Shown here piece by piece: positions 23,481 through 32,250 of a stretch of DNA of 64,000 nt (position 1 is its first letter; every line of letters starts with the position of its first letter). The translations under genes and the position numbers were made by a program. The notes beneath the pieces are model-generated. The model ran no database searches. It was given only the letters and a program-made list of their open reading frames with translations, and was not told where the DNA came from. Source of the stretch: Halosimplex halobium (GTDB taxonomy: Archaea; Halobacteriota; Halobacteria; Halobacteriales; Haloarculaceae); NCBI RefSeq assembly GCF_051414055.1, contig NZ_JBLKNX010000006.1, positions 40,473 to 104,472 of the forward strand. The letters run 5' to 3'.

Positions 23481-24709
23481 TCCCGGAGCGTGCCGATGCC
23501 GATGAGCCGCCAGCGGCCGCCCAGCCGTCGGTTGATGGCGATCTTCGCGCCCTCGCGGGCACAGACCGGGCGCTGGAGCGCGACCTCGCACTCGCCCTCG
23601 CGTGCGCTGGTGACCGAGCCGACCGTCGTGGCCGTCCCGATGGTCATCATCAGCGGCTCGCCGGTGGAGATCTCCTCGACGTCGCCGGCGTTCTCGCCGA
23701 CGATCCGGTCCAGTAGATCGACGTCCATCGTGAACTGCTCGTGGGTCGGCGGCAGCGTCCCGGGCGGACCCGCGACCTGGCCGGCGAGCGCGTCGCCTTT
23801 CGTGATCGAGGGGTCGAGCCCGGTACCGACGCCGAGCAGACCGCCCGGCGTGGCCGTCTCGACGGTCTCGCCGCCGGCCTGGAGCGACCGGACGGTCGTC
23901 TCGACGGGCTGCCACTCCGACTGGCCGCCCTCCTCGACCTCGCGGCCGGGCCGCAGCTGGATCTCGTCGTCGGCCTCGAGTTCGCCCTGGACGAGCGAGC
24001 CGCCGAGCACGCCGCCCAGCAGCGAGTCCCAGGTGGTGCCCGGGCGGTTGATGTCGAAGCTCCGGGCGACGAGCATCTCCGCGTCGGCCCCGGGGTCCCG
24101 CTCGGGCGTCGGGATCTCCCGCTCGATGGCGTCGATGAGCAGGTCCATGTTGACGCCCTGGCCGGCGCTGATGGGGACGATGGGCGCGTCCTCGGCGACG
24201 GTGCCCTCGACGAACTCCTGTATCTGCTCGTAGTTCTCGCGGGCCTGCTCGGCGTCGACCAGGTCGATCTTGTTCTGGGCGACGACGATGTTGTCGATGC
24301 CGATGATGTCCAGCGCCATCAGGTGTTCCTCGGTCTGTGCCTGCGGGACGGGCTCGCTGGCGCTGACCACCAGCACCGCGCCGTCCATGATCGCCGCACC
24401 GGAGAGCATCGTCGCCATCAGCGTCTCGTGACCCGGCGCGTCCACGAACGAGACCGTGCGCAGCACGTCCGTCTCGGTGTCGTGGTCGCCGCAGGTCTCG
24501 TCGACGGTGTAGGCGTCGGGGACCTCCCCCTCCGGACACTGCCGGAAGGTCGCGTCGGCGTAGCCGAGGCGGATGGAGATGCCGCGTTTCATCTCCTCGG
24601 AGTGCTGGTCCGTCCACTCGCCAGAGAGGGCTTGCACCAGCGTCGTCTTGCCGTGGTCGACGTGACCGACGAGTCCGATGTTCACCTCCGGTTGTGTGTT
24701 CGTCGTCAT
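23477..24709 (-). CDS. Translation initiation factor aIF2 subunit gamma
   Basis: The 410-residue GTPase of the archaeal initiation factor that delivers Met-tRNAi to the ribosome. G motifs are G1 GHVDHGKTT (about 14-22), switch 2 DAPGHETLM, and NKID near residue 145. The G-domain also contains the cysteine-bearing zinc knuckle region FRQCPEG...ETCGDH typical of gamma subunits (only part of the four-Cys set is present). Beta-barrel domains II and III follow. It heads the operon with PIN, rpo7, spt4 and DUF359. An upstream TTTATCA box lies about 40 nt before the ATG. Confidence 0.95.
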   Translation of the reverse strand: MTTNTQPEVNIGLVGHVDHGKTTLVQALSGEWTDQHSEEMKRGISIRLGYADATFRQCPEGEVPDAYTVDETCGDHDTETDVLRTVSFVDAPGHETLMATMLSGAAIMDGAVLVVSASEPVPQAQTEEHLMALDIIGIDNIVVAQNKIDLVDAEQARENYEQIQEFVEGTVAEDAPIVPISAGQGVNMDLLIDAIEREIPTPERDPGADAEMLVARSFDINRPGTTWDSLLGGVLGGSLVQGELEADDEIQLRPGREVEEGGQSEWQPVETTVRSLQAGGETVETATPGGLLGVGTGLDPSITKGDALAGQVAGPPGTLPPTHEQFTMDVDLLDRIVGENAGDVEEISTGEPLMMTIGTATTVGSVTSAREGECEVALQRPVCAREGAKIAINRRLGGRWRLIGIGTLRE

Positions 24710-24817
24710 CTCGGGAGTAATCTTGGGGAATCTTCGCCCTCTGCGACTGATAAACCTACTGTTCCGTGTCCGACCGCCCCCGGGGACCGGCCGCCGTCCG
24801 CCGGCGGCGTCCCCGCC

Positions 24818-25240
24818 TCAGTCGTCGAGCGCGGTCTCGACGGCGTCGACCAGGTCGTCGAACCCTCCGTTCGACGGCCCCTTCCGGACGTACCGCGCGT
24901 CCCGCTCGCGCGCCCGCTCGGCCAGCCCCTCGGCCTCGGACCCCGAAAAGAGGATCAGGTCCACGTCGGGGTGGGCCGTCCGGACGGCGTCGAGCAGCGC
25001 CAGCCCGTCCATCCCGGGCATCTCGTAGTCGCTGACCACGCAGTCGACCGCGTCGTCGACACGGTCCAGGGCGTCGTCCGGGTCGGTCGCCGTCCGGACG
25101 GACACGTCGTCGATCCGGCCGAGGTACGCGCCCGCGAGCGCCGTCAGGTCCGGGTCGTCGTCGACGACCAGCACCGTGGGCGTCTCACAGCACCCGGCCG
25201 ACCGGTGGAGGGGACTCGACTCGCGCGATGCACACATCAC
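24818..25240 (-). CDS. Stand-alone response regulator receiver protein
   Basis: A 140-residue protein formed by one CheY-like receiver domain. The acidic pocket is DDDPD near residue 27. The phospho-acceptor Asp is in SDYEMPGMDG (about 70), followed by the switch Ser in LFSGSEAEG and the Lys in YVRKGPSNG. No output domain is present, so it probably works by protein-protein contact or phospho-relay with hybrid partners. It is encoded alone. A sensor kinase lacking a nearby regulator lies at 18.3-20.2 kb, but pairing is only a possibility. Confidence 0.9.
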   Translation of the reverse strand: MMCASRESSPLHRSAGCCETPTVLVVDDDPDLTALAGAYLGRIDDVSVRTATDPDDALDRVDDAVDCVVSDYEMPGMDGLALLDAVRTAHPDVDLILFSGSEAEGLAERARERDARYVRKGPSNGGFDDLVDAVETALDD

Positions 25241-25378
25241 TCCACCCGTTGACTCCGATCCGTGTTAATGATCCACGAGCGTTTTCGCGCGCTGAAAGCG
25301 CCGTCGGACACGTGACAGTGTCGATACAAAAACCGGCTTCAGGGAACCCTTTTGGGAGTTCCCGTCGATCGATCGGGT

Positions 25379-26284
25379 ATGAGCGGAGCTAGCGAGGGGC
25401 CCGGCGAGGACGGCGAGAGCGAGGCCGCCGGCGTGGACCCGGCGGAGGCGTTCGGCGTCGTCGCCAACGGGACCCGCCTGGAGATCCTGGAGGCGCTGTG
25501 GCGGGCCGACGACCCGCCGGTGAGCTTCTCCGCGCTGCACGACGAGGTGGCGATGCGCGACAGCGCGCAGTTCAACTACCACCTCCAGCAGCTCACCGAC
25601 CAGTTCGTCGCCAAGTCCGACGCGGGCTACGACCTGCGCCACGCCGGCGCCCAGGTCGTCCGCGCGGTCCGCGCGGGCACGTTCACCCGCCGGCCCGACG
25701 TCGAACCCTTCGAGGTGGAGGGCGCCTGCACCCGCTGCGGCGGCGCGCTCGAGGCCCGCTACGCCGACGAGCAGTTCCGGATCGACTGCGTCGACTGCGG
25801 CAAGTCCCACGGCGAGTACGAGTTCCCGCCCGGCGGGCTGGTCGACCGGTCGAACGCGGAGGTGGCCACCGCCTTCGACGAGCGGGTCCGCCACCTCCAC
25901 TGCCTGGCGGCGGACGGCGTCTGCCCGTCCTGCGCCGGCCGCATCCACACCGAGATCGTCCGCGGCGGCGACTGCTGTCTGGACGTCGCCCTGCGCGCCG
26001 AGCACGTCTGCGAGCGCTGTCGCAACGAGCTGTGTTCGCCGGTCGGGCTCGTCCTGCTCGACGAGTCGGTCGTCTCGGCGTTCTACGAGGACCACGGCAT
26101 CGACCTGTCCTCGCGCCCGTACTGGACGCTCCCGTGGTGCGTCGACGACGAGTACACCGCCGTCGAGTCGGTCGACCCCTGGCGGGTCACCGTCGAGATC
26201 CCGCTGGCCGACGACCGGTTGACGGTCACGCTCGACGGCGACCTCGACGTGGTCGACAGCGAGTGTCGGTCGTGCGAGACATAG
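25379..26284 (+). CDS. ArsR-type HTH regulator with zinc-ribbon C-terminal region
   Basis: A 301-residue transcriptional regulator. Residues 20-90 form an ArsR-like winged helix (AFGVVANGTRLEILEAL, then FSALHDEVAMRDSAQFNYHLQQL). A cysteine-rich part follows with two pairs in CTRCGG and CVDCGK, then CPSCAG and CERCRN, suggesting two zinc ribbons. The rest is a beta-rich domain. This architecture is common in haloarchaea. The start ATG is preceded by an AT-rich tract (ATACAAAAACC about 50 nt upstream). The ligand and target genes are unknown. Confidence 0.87.
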   Translation: MSGASEGPGEDGESEAAGVDPAEAFGVVANGTRLEILEALWRADDPPVSFSALHDEVAMRDSAQFNYHLQQLTDQFVAKSDAGYDLRHAGAQVVRAVRAGTFTRRPDVEPFEVEGACTRCGGALEARYADEQFRIDCVDCGKSHGEYEFPPGGLVDRSNAEVATAFDERVRHLHCLAADGVCPSCAGRIHTEIVRGGDCCLDVALRAEHVCERCRNELCSPVGLVLLDESVVSAFYEDHGIDLSSRPYWTLPWCVDDEYTAVESVDPWRVTVEIPLADDRLTVTLDGDLDVVDSECRSCET

Positions 26285-26423
26285 CGCCGGGGGACCAGAA
26301 CCGAGTACTGTCCGGTCCGTCGGGATAGCCCTCGAGCGCCCGGGCCAGTCCAGTTCGTGCGCCGGAAATGTCGAAAGGATTATTTCGGCGTGTGTGTACG
26401 TTTCACCAACCAGAGACACAACG

Positions 26424-28667
26424 ATGTATAGGGGTGTATGCCGCGTGGGCGGCTGGAGACGGGGGCGCGCACAGTCGGATATCCTGGCCGTCGTATTACT
26501 CGTTGCGATGGTCATCGCGGGGGCGACGACGGTGGTCATCGCGGGAACGGCGGCGCTGAACCAGGGACAGGGGGACGCTTCGTCTGCGGCCGCCGTCCAG
26601 TCGATGCAGTCGCTCGACACCACGATCGAGCGGATGGCCCGTGAGGGGTCGAGTCAGGCGCAGGTGGAGATCCCGGACCTCCAGGGGAACTTCCAGGTGG
26701 TGGGCGAATCTACCGGGGAGCCGGCCCGGGCGGGCAGGGTCACCGTAACAGTCGACCCGCCGTCCGGTTCGGACACGACCGAGGAGCTCTGGCTCGGGAC
26801 GGCCAGATACGAACACGGCGGACAGACCGTCGCCTACCAGGGTGGGGGCGTCTGGCGGAAGACCGGGAACGGAAGCGTCGTCGTTTCGCGACCGGAGATC
26901 AGCTATCGGCCGAAAGAGAAGGCCAGCACGCTCACGTTCCCGGTTACCACGATCGAGGGGACGACCGGCGGTGGCGAGTTCAGTGTCGAGACAGTCGACC
27001 AGCAGGACCTGCTCTCCTCGATCGGGATGTCGAACCGGATCCCGAGCGGAACGACAATCACCGTCGCGGTGGAGAGCACCTTCTACCAGGCCTGGGGCGA
27101 ACACCTCCAGTCGGAACTCGGTTCGGAGTCGGTCACCGTCGACCCCGACACGCAGACGGTCACGGTCACCGTCGAATCACCGAACGTCGGCGGGACCGTC
27201 TCCTCGGCGGCGTACTCGGACGGCCCCTCTTCGGCGCTGACCAACACGGTGACTACCGACAGTTACCTCTCGCCCGACTACGCCGGCTCGCCGCACAACG
27301 AGAACGGCGACGTGCTGACGACCGAGACGTTCGACCCGACCAATGACTTCACCGTCCGGGGCGATGTCCACGCCGAGAGCGGCGCCCCGGACATCACGAA
27401 CGAGGTCGAGGTGCTCGGGAACGTCGTGCTGGGTCAGAACGCGGGCGGCCCGACCCAAATAAACAGCCAGCCGACCTTCCACAGCATCTTCTCGACGAAA
27501 GACGACCTGACGATCGTCAACGAGCCCGAATTCGAGGGCGACGTACTCGTCGGCGGAGCGAGCGGGAACGACTTCTCGCTGAAGATCACCTCGGGTCAGC
27601 CAGCGTTTCGACAGGACGTGTTCGTCGAGGGCGACCTCGAGGTAGGGTACAGCGCGGACCCGGTCATCGAGGGCGACGTGTACGTCCGCGACGGCGACAT
27701 CGAACAACTGTCGAGCGTCGACACGATCGACGGCAACGTCTACGTCGAAGACGGCGACGCCAAGATCGGCGAAGACTACTCCGGCGGCGTGACTATTCAG
27801 GGCGATGTCGTCGTCGACGGCGATATCGACCTGGGCGGCGACACCGTCGATATCAACGGTGACGTGATCGCGGGCGGTAACGTCGAGCGTGGACCGGAAG
27901 ACGCCGACGTAGCCGGGGACGTACGCGACGGCGAACCGGGGACTGTCTCCAGCCGTCTCGCTGCGAAGACGTTCGAGACGCCGCTGGACCCGTCGGTCCC
28001 GGACTACGAATCGGCCGAGAGCACGATCCTCGACAAGGAGTCGAGCTACAGCACGACCAACGACAACGGGGACGTCTCGGCTATCAGCGGGACCGACCTG
28101 GGCTCATGTGACCCCGTCTGCGAGCTGCCGGAGGGCGACTACTACGTCGACGACATCGACATGGGAAGCGGGGATCTGCTCAGGCTGGACACCACGGGCG
28201 GAGAAGTCAACGTCTACGTCGACGGGAGGATTGAGATGGACAACGACGCCGAGATCGTTATCGAGGGGTCCGGTCGGGCCAACGTCTACGTCGGCGCGTC
28301 CGGCGGCAACGCGCTCTCGATGGTCAACACGGCAGAGATCCGGACGAGCCCGGAAGCCGATCGCGCGCCGCTGTTCTGGATGTACTTGCGACCCAACGCG
28401 CAGGTCCAGCTCAGCAACGACGTCGTCTACACCGGCGTCATGTTCGGTCCCGGGGGGTCCAGTACCGACGGCGCCGAGATTCAGGTCGTGAACCAGGTCG
28501 AGATCTTCGGGAGCATTATCGGCGAGGTGACCCAGATGTCCAACGACGCCCAGGTCCACTACGACGAGAACCTCGGCTCGGCCAGGGTCTACGGCGGCGG
28601 ATCGGGCGGCCCCGCCACGGTCGACTTCGTCTACCTCCGACAGCAGACTGCGACCGTCGACGACTGA
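26424..28667 (+). CDS. Pilin-like anchored protein with bactofilin-like repeats
   Basis: A 747-residue extracytoplasmic protein. The N-terminus resembles an archaeal class III (prepilin-type) signal followed by a hydrophobic helix (RAQSDILAVVLLVAMVIAG). Residues about 320-520 hold repeated short strands of the type EGDVYVRDGDIEQL, DGNVYVEDGDAKI and GDVVVDGDIDLGGD, resembling a right-handed beta-helix of polymer-forming (bactofilin-like) proteins. A GGNVERG segment and a long C-terminal beta region with AEIVIEGSGRANVYVGA follow. A TATA-like ATTATTTC lies about 40 nt before the chosen ATG; a GTG ten codons upstream is less likely. It is convergent with the next cluster, with 1 nt between stops. 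Confidence 0.75.
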   Translation: MYRGVCRVGGWRRGRAQSDILAVVLLVAMVIAGATTVVIAGTAALNQGQGDASSAAAVQSMQSLDTTIERMAREGSSQAQVEIPDLQGNFQVVGESTGEPARAGRVTVTVDPPSGSDTTEELWLGTARYEHGGQTVAYQGGGVWRKTGNGSVVVSRPEISYRPKEKASTLTFPVTTIEGTTGGGEFSVETVDQQDLLSSIGMSNRIPSGTTITVAVESTFYQAWGEHLQSELGSESVTVDPDTQTVTVTVESPNVGGTVSSAAYSDGPSSALTNTVTTDSYLSPDYAGSPHNENGDVLTTETFDPTNDFTVRGDVHAESGAPDITNEVEVLGNVVLGQNAGGPTQINSQPTFHSIFSTKDDLTIVNEPEFEGDVLVGGASGNDFSLKITSGQPAFRQDVFVEGDLEVGYSADPVIEGDVYVRDGDIEQLSSVDTIDGNVYVEDGDAKIGEDYSGGVTIQGDVVVDGDIDLGGDTVDINGDVIAGGNVERGPEDADVAGDVRDGEPGTVSSRLAAKTFETPLDPSVPDYESAESTILDKESSYSTTNDNGDVSAISGTDLGSCDPVCELPEGDYYVDDIDMGSGDLLRLDTTGGEVNVYVDGRIEMDNDAEIVIEGSGRANVYVGASGGNALSMVNTAEIRTSPEADRAPLFWMYLRPNAQVQLSNDVVYTGVMFGPGGSSTDGAEIQVVNQVEIFGSIIGEVTQMSNDAQVHYDENLGSARVYGGGSGGPATVDFVYLRQQTATVDD

Positions 28668-28668
28668 C

Positions 28669-29430
28669 CTACCCGAACCCGTACTCGACGGTCACGCTCG
28701 ACACGACGACCGTCTCCGTCTCGAACGAGCAGGCGACCTCGTCGGCTTCCGGGTTCGTACACGACAGCGACCCGCTGCCCCCGTAGGCGTCCCGCAACGC
28801 GGTCTCCCACACCTCGGTCCGACCCGGAACGTCACGCATCGTTATCGTCACGTCGAGTTCGGTGACCGACGGGTCCTCGTTCGTCCGCACGACCTGCTCT
28901 GTTCCGTTCTCCATGGCCCGGATCTGCTCCGTCCCGCCGCTGACGGTGGCGTTCGTCGTCGCGTTCGTCCGGACGACCGGGATCACGGCACGCTCGTCGT
29001 CCAGCCGGAACAGTGAGCCGCTCACGGCGACGCTCCCCCTCCGTTGCTGCCGGACGATCAGCGAGTTCTCGTAGTAGATCGAGGCCGCGTCGCTCCGGTA
29101 GACGAGCGGGTAGAGCTTCCACTGCCAGCTCTCGGTGCTCGTCGAGACCACCGACACCTCCACCCGCGTCGGGTCGCCGACTTCGAGGGTCGCTGCGTCG
29201 AGCGTGAGTTCGGTGGTCGAGGTCTCGGCGGAGCCGTAGTAGATCGACTCGATGTCGTCGCCGACCGCCTGCATGGCGATCTCGCCGTTGTTGGCGACGG
29301 TGGACTCCTGGACGCTGTCGAGCGCGTTGAGGCCGAAGACGCCGACGACGAGCGTCGCCGCGAGGATGGCCGAGAAGACGATCACGAAGCCGATGACCTC
29401 GCTCTGCCCGCGGGATGTGTTGTCACGCAT
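28669..29430 (-). CDS. Pilin-like secreted protein, cluster gene 5
   Basis: This 253-residue protein has a class III-type N-terminus: RGQSEVIGFVIVFSAILAATLVVGVFGLNAL is a charged residue, a small polar residue and a ~20-residue hydrophobic helix in sequence (positions 7-37). The mature part is a beta-rich domain with two cysteines near the C-terminus. The stop of the upstream gene overlaps its start by 8 nt, so it is the last gene of the minus-strand operon. The PilD-like peptidase PibD would process the N-terminus. A role in a surface assembly is inferred from the cluster. Confidence 0.78.
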   Translation of the reverse strand: MRDNTSRGQSEVIGFVIVFSAILAATLVVGVFGLNALDSVQESTVANNGEIAMQAVGDDIESIYYGSAETSTTELTLDAATLEVGDPTRVEVSVVSTSTESWQWKLYPLVYRSDAASIYYENSLIVRQQRRGSVAVSGSLFRLDDERAVIPVVRTNATTNATVSGGTEQIRAMENGTEQVVRTNEDPSVTELDVTITMRDVPGRTEVWETALRDAYGGSGSLSCTNPEADEVACSFETETVVVSSVTVEYGFG

Positions 29431-29899
29431 TCTCTAGCCTCACTCTGTCGTCGTCGGGGTCCGGGGCCCTGTCGTAGTAGACGCGCAGCGGCCCCCCGTT
29501 GATCGTCGTCTCTTCGAGGGCCGCTCCCGACCGGAGTCTGACGGTGAACGACTGGTTGATGGCGATGTCGCGAGTCTCGACGTACAGCCGCCAGCGGTTC
29601 GAGCCCATCTCGACGGTCTTGATGCGGTACTGGACCCCGCCGAGACGCCGGGGGAACTCCCGGATCACCGCGGCGGACGCGGGGCGGGGCTCGGTCGCGT
29701 TCATCCGGTCAACGGTCATGATCGTCGACGCTAGCCGTTCGCCGACCGCGTCGACCTGATCGCGGGCGACCTGCTCGCGCTGCTCGCCGATCATCGAACT
29801 CGTCCCGAGCACCAGCCCCGCGGTCAGTGATACCGTCAGAACGACGATCAGCGCGTATGACAGCGCCGACGAGAGGGCCCGCTCGTCACGGCGAATCAT
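29423..29899 (-). CDS. Pilin-like secreted protein, cluster gene 4
   Basis: A 158-residue protein with N-terminal hydrophobic helix RALSSALSYALIVVLTVSLTAGLVLG (about residues 7-32) and an extracytoplasmic part rich in Arg and Thr, with ARDQVDAVGERLASTIMTVDRMN as a predicted helix continuing from the anchor and the beta segment IRTVEMGSNRWRLYVETRD-like region near residue 95. It overlaps the neighbouring genes by 8 and 4 nt. Function unknown; it looks like a minor pilin-type component. Confidence 0.75.
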   Translation of the reverse strand: MIRRDERALSSALSYALIVVLTVSLTAGLVLGTSSMIGEQREQVARDQVDAVGERLASTIMTVDRMNATEPRPASAAVIREFPRRLGGVQYRIKTVEMGSNRWRLYVETRDIAINQSFTVRLRSGAALEETTINGGPLRVYYDRAPDPDDDRVRLENA

Positions 29900-30822
29900 C
29901 GTATCTCCTCCGGTGCGATCCGCAACTCGGTGCGGTAATCGACCGTGGCCGACTGGTACGTGAAAGGCACCCGCGCGCTGTAGACGATGCTGTCGTCGTA
30001 GCTAGTACTGGGTGGCGTGCCCTCGCCGGTCAGCCACAGCTGCCCGCTGGTTCCCGAGAGGTCTCCACTGATCGTGACCTCGTAGTTGTCCTCCTCGAAC
30101 TCGATGGCTTCGAGCGCCAGACAGTGGTCGCCGTCGATGGTCGCTCCGTCCACGTCCACGGTCATCTCCGAGGGCGACCCGGTGACGGTACACGTCCGGG
30201 CGTAGGTCGTCCCGGTCCGGTCGACGGTGACCGTCCACTGGCTTCCGCCGCCCGTCGCGGTCACCGTCAGCAGCCATTCCCGGCTCCCGGAGTCGAACGT
30301 CACGTCGAACGACGACGAGCCGGTCGGAACGTCGCTGAACACGAAGGTTACGTTCCGCGCTTTGGCGTCGCTGACCAGCGTCTCGGTTCCGGGTCCGTTT
30401 CTGCTGGTGTCCAGTCTATCGAACGAGCCGTCGGTCGCGAGTTCGATCTGATAGCCCCGCTCGAACGAGACGGCGGACTCGGGACCGATATCGACCAGTT
30501 GCCCGTGTTCCGCGTACCGCTCGTTCAGCCACGGGCCGAGCTGCGACACCAGGTCCCGGAAACTGTCTTTGCGCGCCGAGCGAGTCGTCGTTGCGGTGGG
30601 TTCCTCGTTGACGTCTCTCAGGTACCGTTCGAGGTCGGCGGACACCGACTCCCTGGTCGCGATCGCGTCGGTCCCGCGTTCGACCGAGGTGTCCTGTGTC
30701 GTGAGCGTCGTCGTGTATCCGCCCGACGTCAACACGATCGTCAGTCCGATGAGCGCGACCGCCAGGACGAACGCCCCCGAGAGGAGCAACTGTCCGCGGT
30801 TCACTCCGTTCAGGTCCGCCAC
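29896..30822 (-). CDS. Pilin-like secreted protein, cluster gene 3
   Basis: A 308-residue protein. The GTG start at 30822 yields VADLNGVNRGQLLLSGAFVLAVALIGLTIVLTSG, a typical anchor helix after RGQ. The remaining 270 residues are extracytoplasmic and beta-rich, with CTVTGSPSEMTVDVDG around the only cysteine pair (about 225-245). An in-frame opening upstream extends to 31179 but overlaps the previous gene and has no pilin-like N-terminus, so the GTG is preferred. It overlaps the upstream gene by 13 nt. Probably part of the same surface complex. Confidence 0.75.
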   Translation of the reverse strand: MADLNGVNRGQLLLSGAFVLAVALIGLTIVLTSGGYTTTLTTQDTSVERGTDAIATRESVSADLERYLRDVNEEPTATTTRSARKDSFRDLVSQLGPWLNERYAEHGQLVDIGPESAVSFERGYQIELATDGSFDRLDTSRNGPGTETLVSDAKARNVTFVFSDVPTGSSSFDVTFDSGSREWLLTVTATGGGSQWTVTVDRTGTTYARTCTVTGSPSEMTVDVDGATIDGDHCLALEAIEFEEDNYEVTISGDLSGTSGQLWLTGEGTPPSTSYDDSIVYSARVPFTYQSATVDYRTELRIAPEEIR

Positions 30823-31406
30823 GCAACCACCTCGACTCTCAGGAGCGCGTACACGTCCGACCCGGACCGCTGGCTGATACCGGGGTAGAGCCCCTCGGAT
30901 TCGAGCGTCTCCGATTTCCTGTTGCCCGTGGCATCGTAGCGATGGTCCTCGTCGAAGACGGTGACGACCGCCTCGGACCGGACGGCGTTGTCCCCCGGAA
31001 CACCGTTGTATACCATCCGCTGGCGCTCGGTCGTTCCGGAACCTGTTGGGTAGTGGACGACGACGTTCACGACGACGGTCGGTCCGACCGCCTGGTCGAG
31101 CGCCTGTCCGAACTCGTTGTCCGGGAACGTCCCGACGAAGTAGTCCCCGCCCGACGTTCCGGCGAACCCGTCGTCCCACGCCAGCACCGCACGTCTGAGC
31201 GCCCCGTTCTCGGCAGACTCGGAGAGGACGCTGTCGAGCCTGGTGTGGTCGACCGGCTGTGCGGTCGAACCGGTCGTCGACGGCGTCACCGTGACCGCCT
31301 GGAGCGCGAAGACGAGTCCGGCCACCACGACCACCGCCGCGAGGACGCTCTCCAGTGTGAACGCCTGCCCGCGGTCGGTGCTCGCGTCACCACACTCGAA
31401 CGACAA
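30810..31406 (-). CDS. Pilin-like secreted protein, cluster gene 2
   Basis: The 198-residue product has the pilin-type N-terminus DRGQAFTLESVLAAVVVVAGLVFALQAVTV (about 11-40), with the conserved Glu at position +5 relative to the likely cleavage site, as in type IV pilins. The rest is a globular extracytoplasmic domain containing an ALDQAVGPTVVVNVVVHYPTG beta-strand region. It overlaps gene 1 by 20 nt and gene 3 by 13 nt, so translation is coupled through the operon. No specific function is known. Confidence 0.78.
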   Translation of the reverse strand: MSFECGDASTDRGQAFTLESVLAAVVVVAGLVFALQAVTVTPSTTGSTAQPVDHTRLDSVLSESAENGALRRAVLAWDDGFAGTSGGDYFVGTFPDNEFGQALDQAVGPTVVVNVVVHYPTGSGTTERQRMVYNGVPGDNAVRSEAVVTVFDEDHRYDATGNRKSETLESEGLYPGISQRSGSDVYALLRVEVVAWRT

Positions 31407-32007
31407 GATACACCCCCTCTCGACCGAGAGACACGTAGCGCTCGGCCGTCGCGTACTCCTGATTATTCGCCGCGCTCGGTCCGGCAGTGAGTCTGACGTC
31501 CGTCGCCGTCGGGTCGCAAGCCGGTTCGTCGACCGAGACGAGCGGGCTCCCGCTCAGCCCGCCGTCGGTATCCCAGCAGAGCAGTTCGCGACCGGGATCT
31601 GTCGGCTTTCGGCGTTCGACGGTGACGTTCACCGTCCGTCTGCTCGCGTCGAGACTGGCGTTGCTCGCGAGCGAAGCGGCCTGTTCCAGTCCACAGTCAC
31701 TCGGCGTCACGGTCAGGTCGGGGTCGTTCATCCGGCCGGTGAAAAACAGAAGCGTGCATTCGGTGTCTAACCCCACCGACGCGCCGCTGTCCCTGAGTGC
31801 GGATTCCGAGAGGTACGTCGCCGCTCTGTCGGCCGCGAGCCCGTCGCCGGCCCCTCCACCAGCACCCGACGTGAAACTCCCGAACGCCGTCGGCACGAAC
31901 ACGATCACTCCCAGCACGACGACCAGAAACAGGCTCACGCCGATCGAGAAGTCGAAGACTGACTGGCCGCGATCGTCGGCTCCGACCCGGTGCGTGTCCC
32001 GATTCAT
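31387..32007 (-). CDS. Pilin-like secreted protein, cluster gene 1
   Basis: A 206-residue protein with the pilin-type N-terminus DRGQSVFDFSIGVSLFLVVVLGVIVFVP (residues about 12-39) and an extracytoplasmic domain holding four cysteines (CTLLFF, CGLEQ, CWDTD, CDPTA). The ATG at 32007 is chosen over an ATG at 32106, because the TATA-like TTTATCT at 32121-32127 is only about 18 nt from the latter. That would put the transcript start at or inside the upstream codon. The leader would then be about 90 nt long. It is the first gene of the minus-strand cluster. Confidence 0.75.
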   Translation of the reverse strand: MNRDTHRVGADDRGQSVFDFSIGVSLFLVVVLGVIVFVPTAFGSFTSGAGGGAGDGLAADRAATYLSESALRDSGASVGLDTECTLLFFTGRMNDPDLTVTPSDCGLEQAASLASNASLDASRRTVNVTVERRKPTDPGRELLCWDTDGGLSGSPLVSVDEPACDPTATDVRLTAGPSAANNQEYATAERYVSLGREGVYLVVRVW

Positions 32008-32250
32008 CGGTCCCGTGTCCCGAGCGACGACCCCCCTGTGGACCGCGGCCGCGAACGCTCTCCGCCCGCGGACGGCCCGAGTCGTCACCCCTGTCGTACC
32101 TGACATAGCTTAACACGTTTAGATAAAACTTGCGCCATCCGTGGGTATGGATGCGTGTTACTCACGTCGGACCGCCTGGTCGTCGCGCCGAGGGCTCGCC
32201 GGTCCGGCCGCCGTCAGCGGGCTTATGCCCGTTCGCGCCAACGGGCGGCT

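Noticed and set aside
29896..31179. Extended start (31179) for pilin-like cluster gene 3
   Set aside because: The extra 119 codons are an out-of-frame overlap with gene 2, with many arginines, and lack the class III signal that follows the GTG at 30822.
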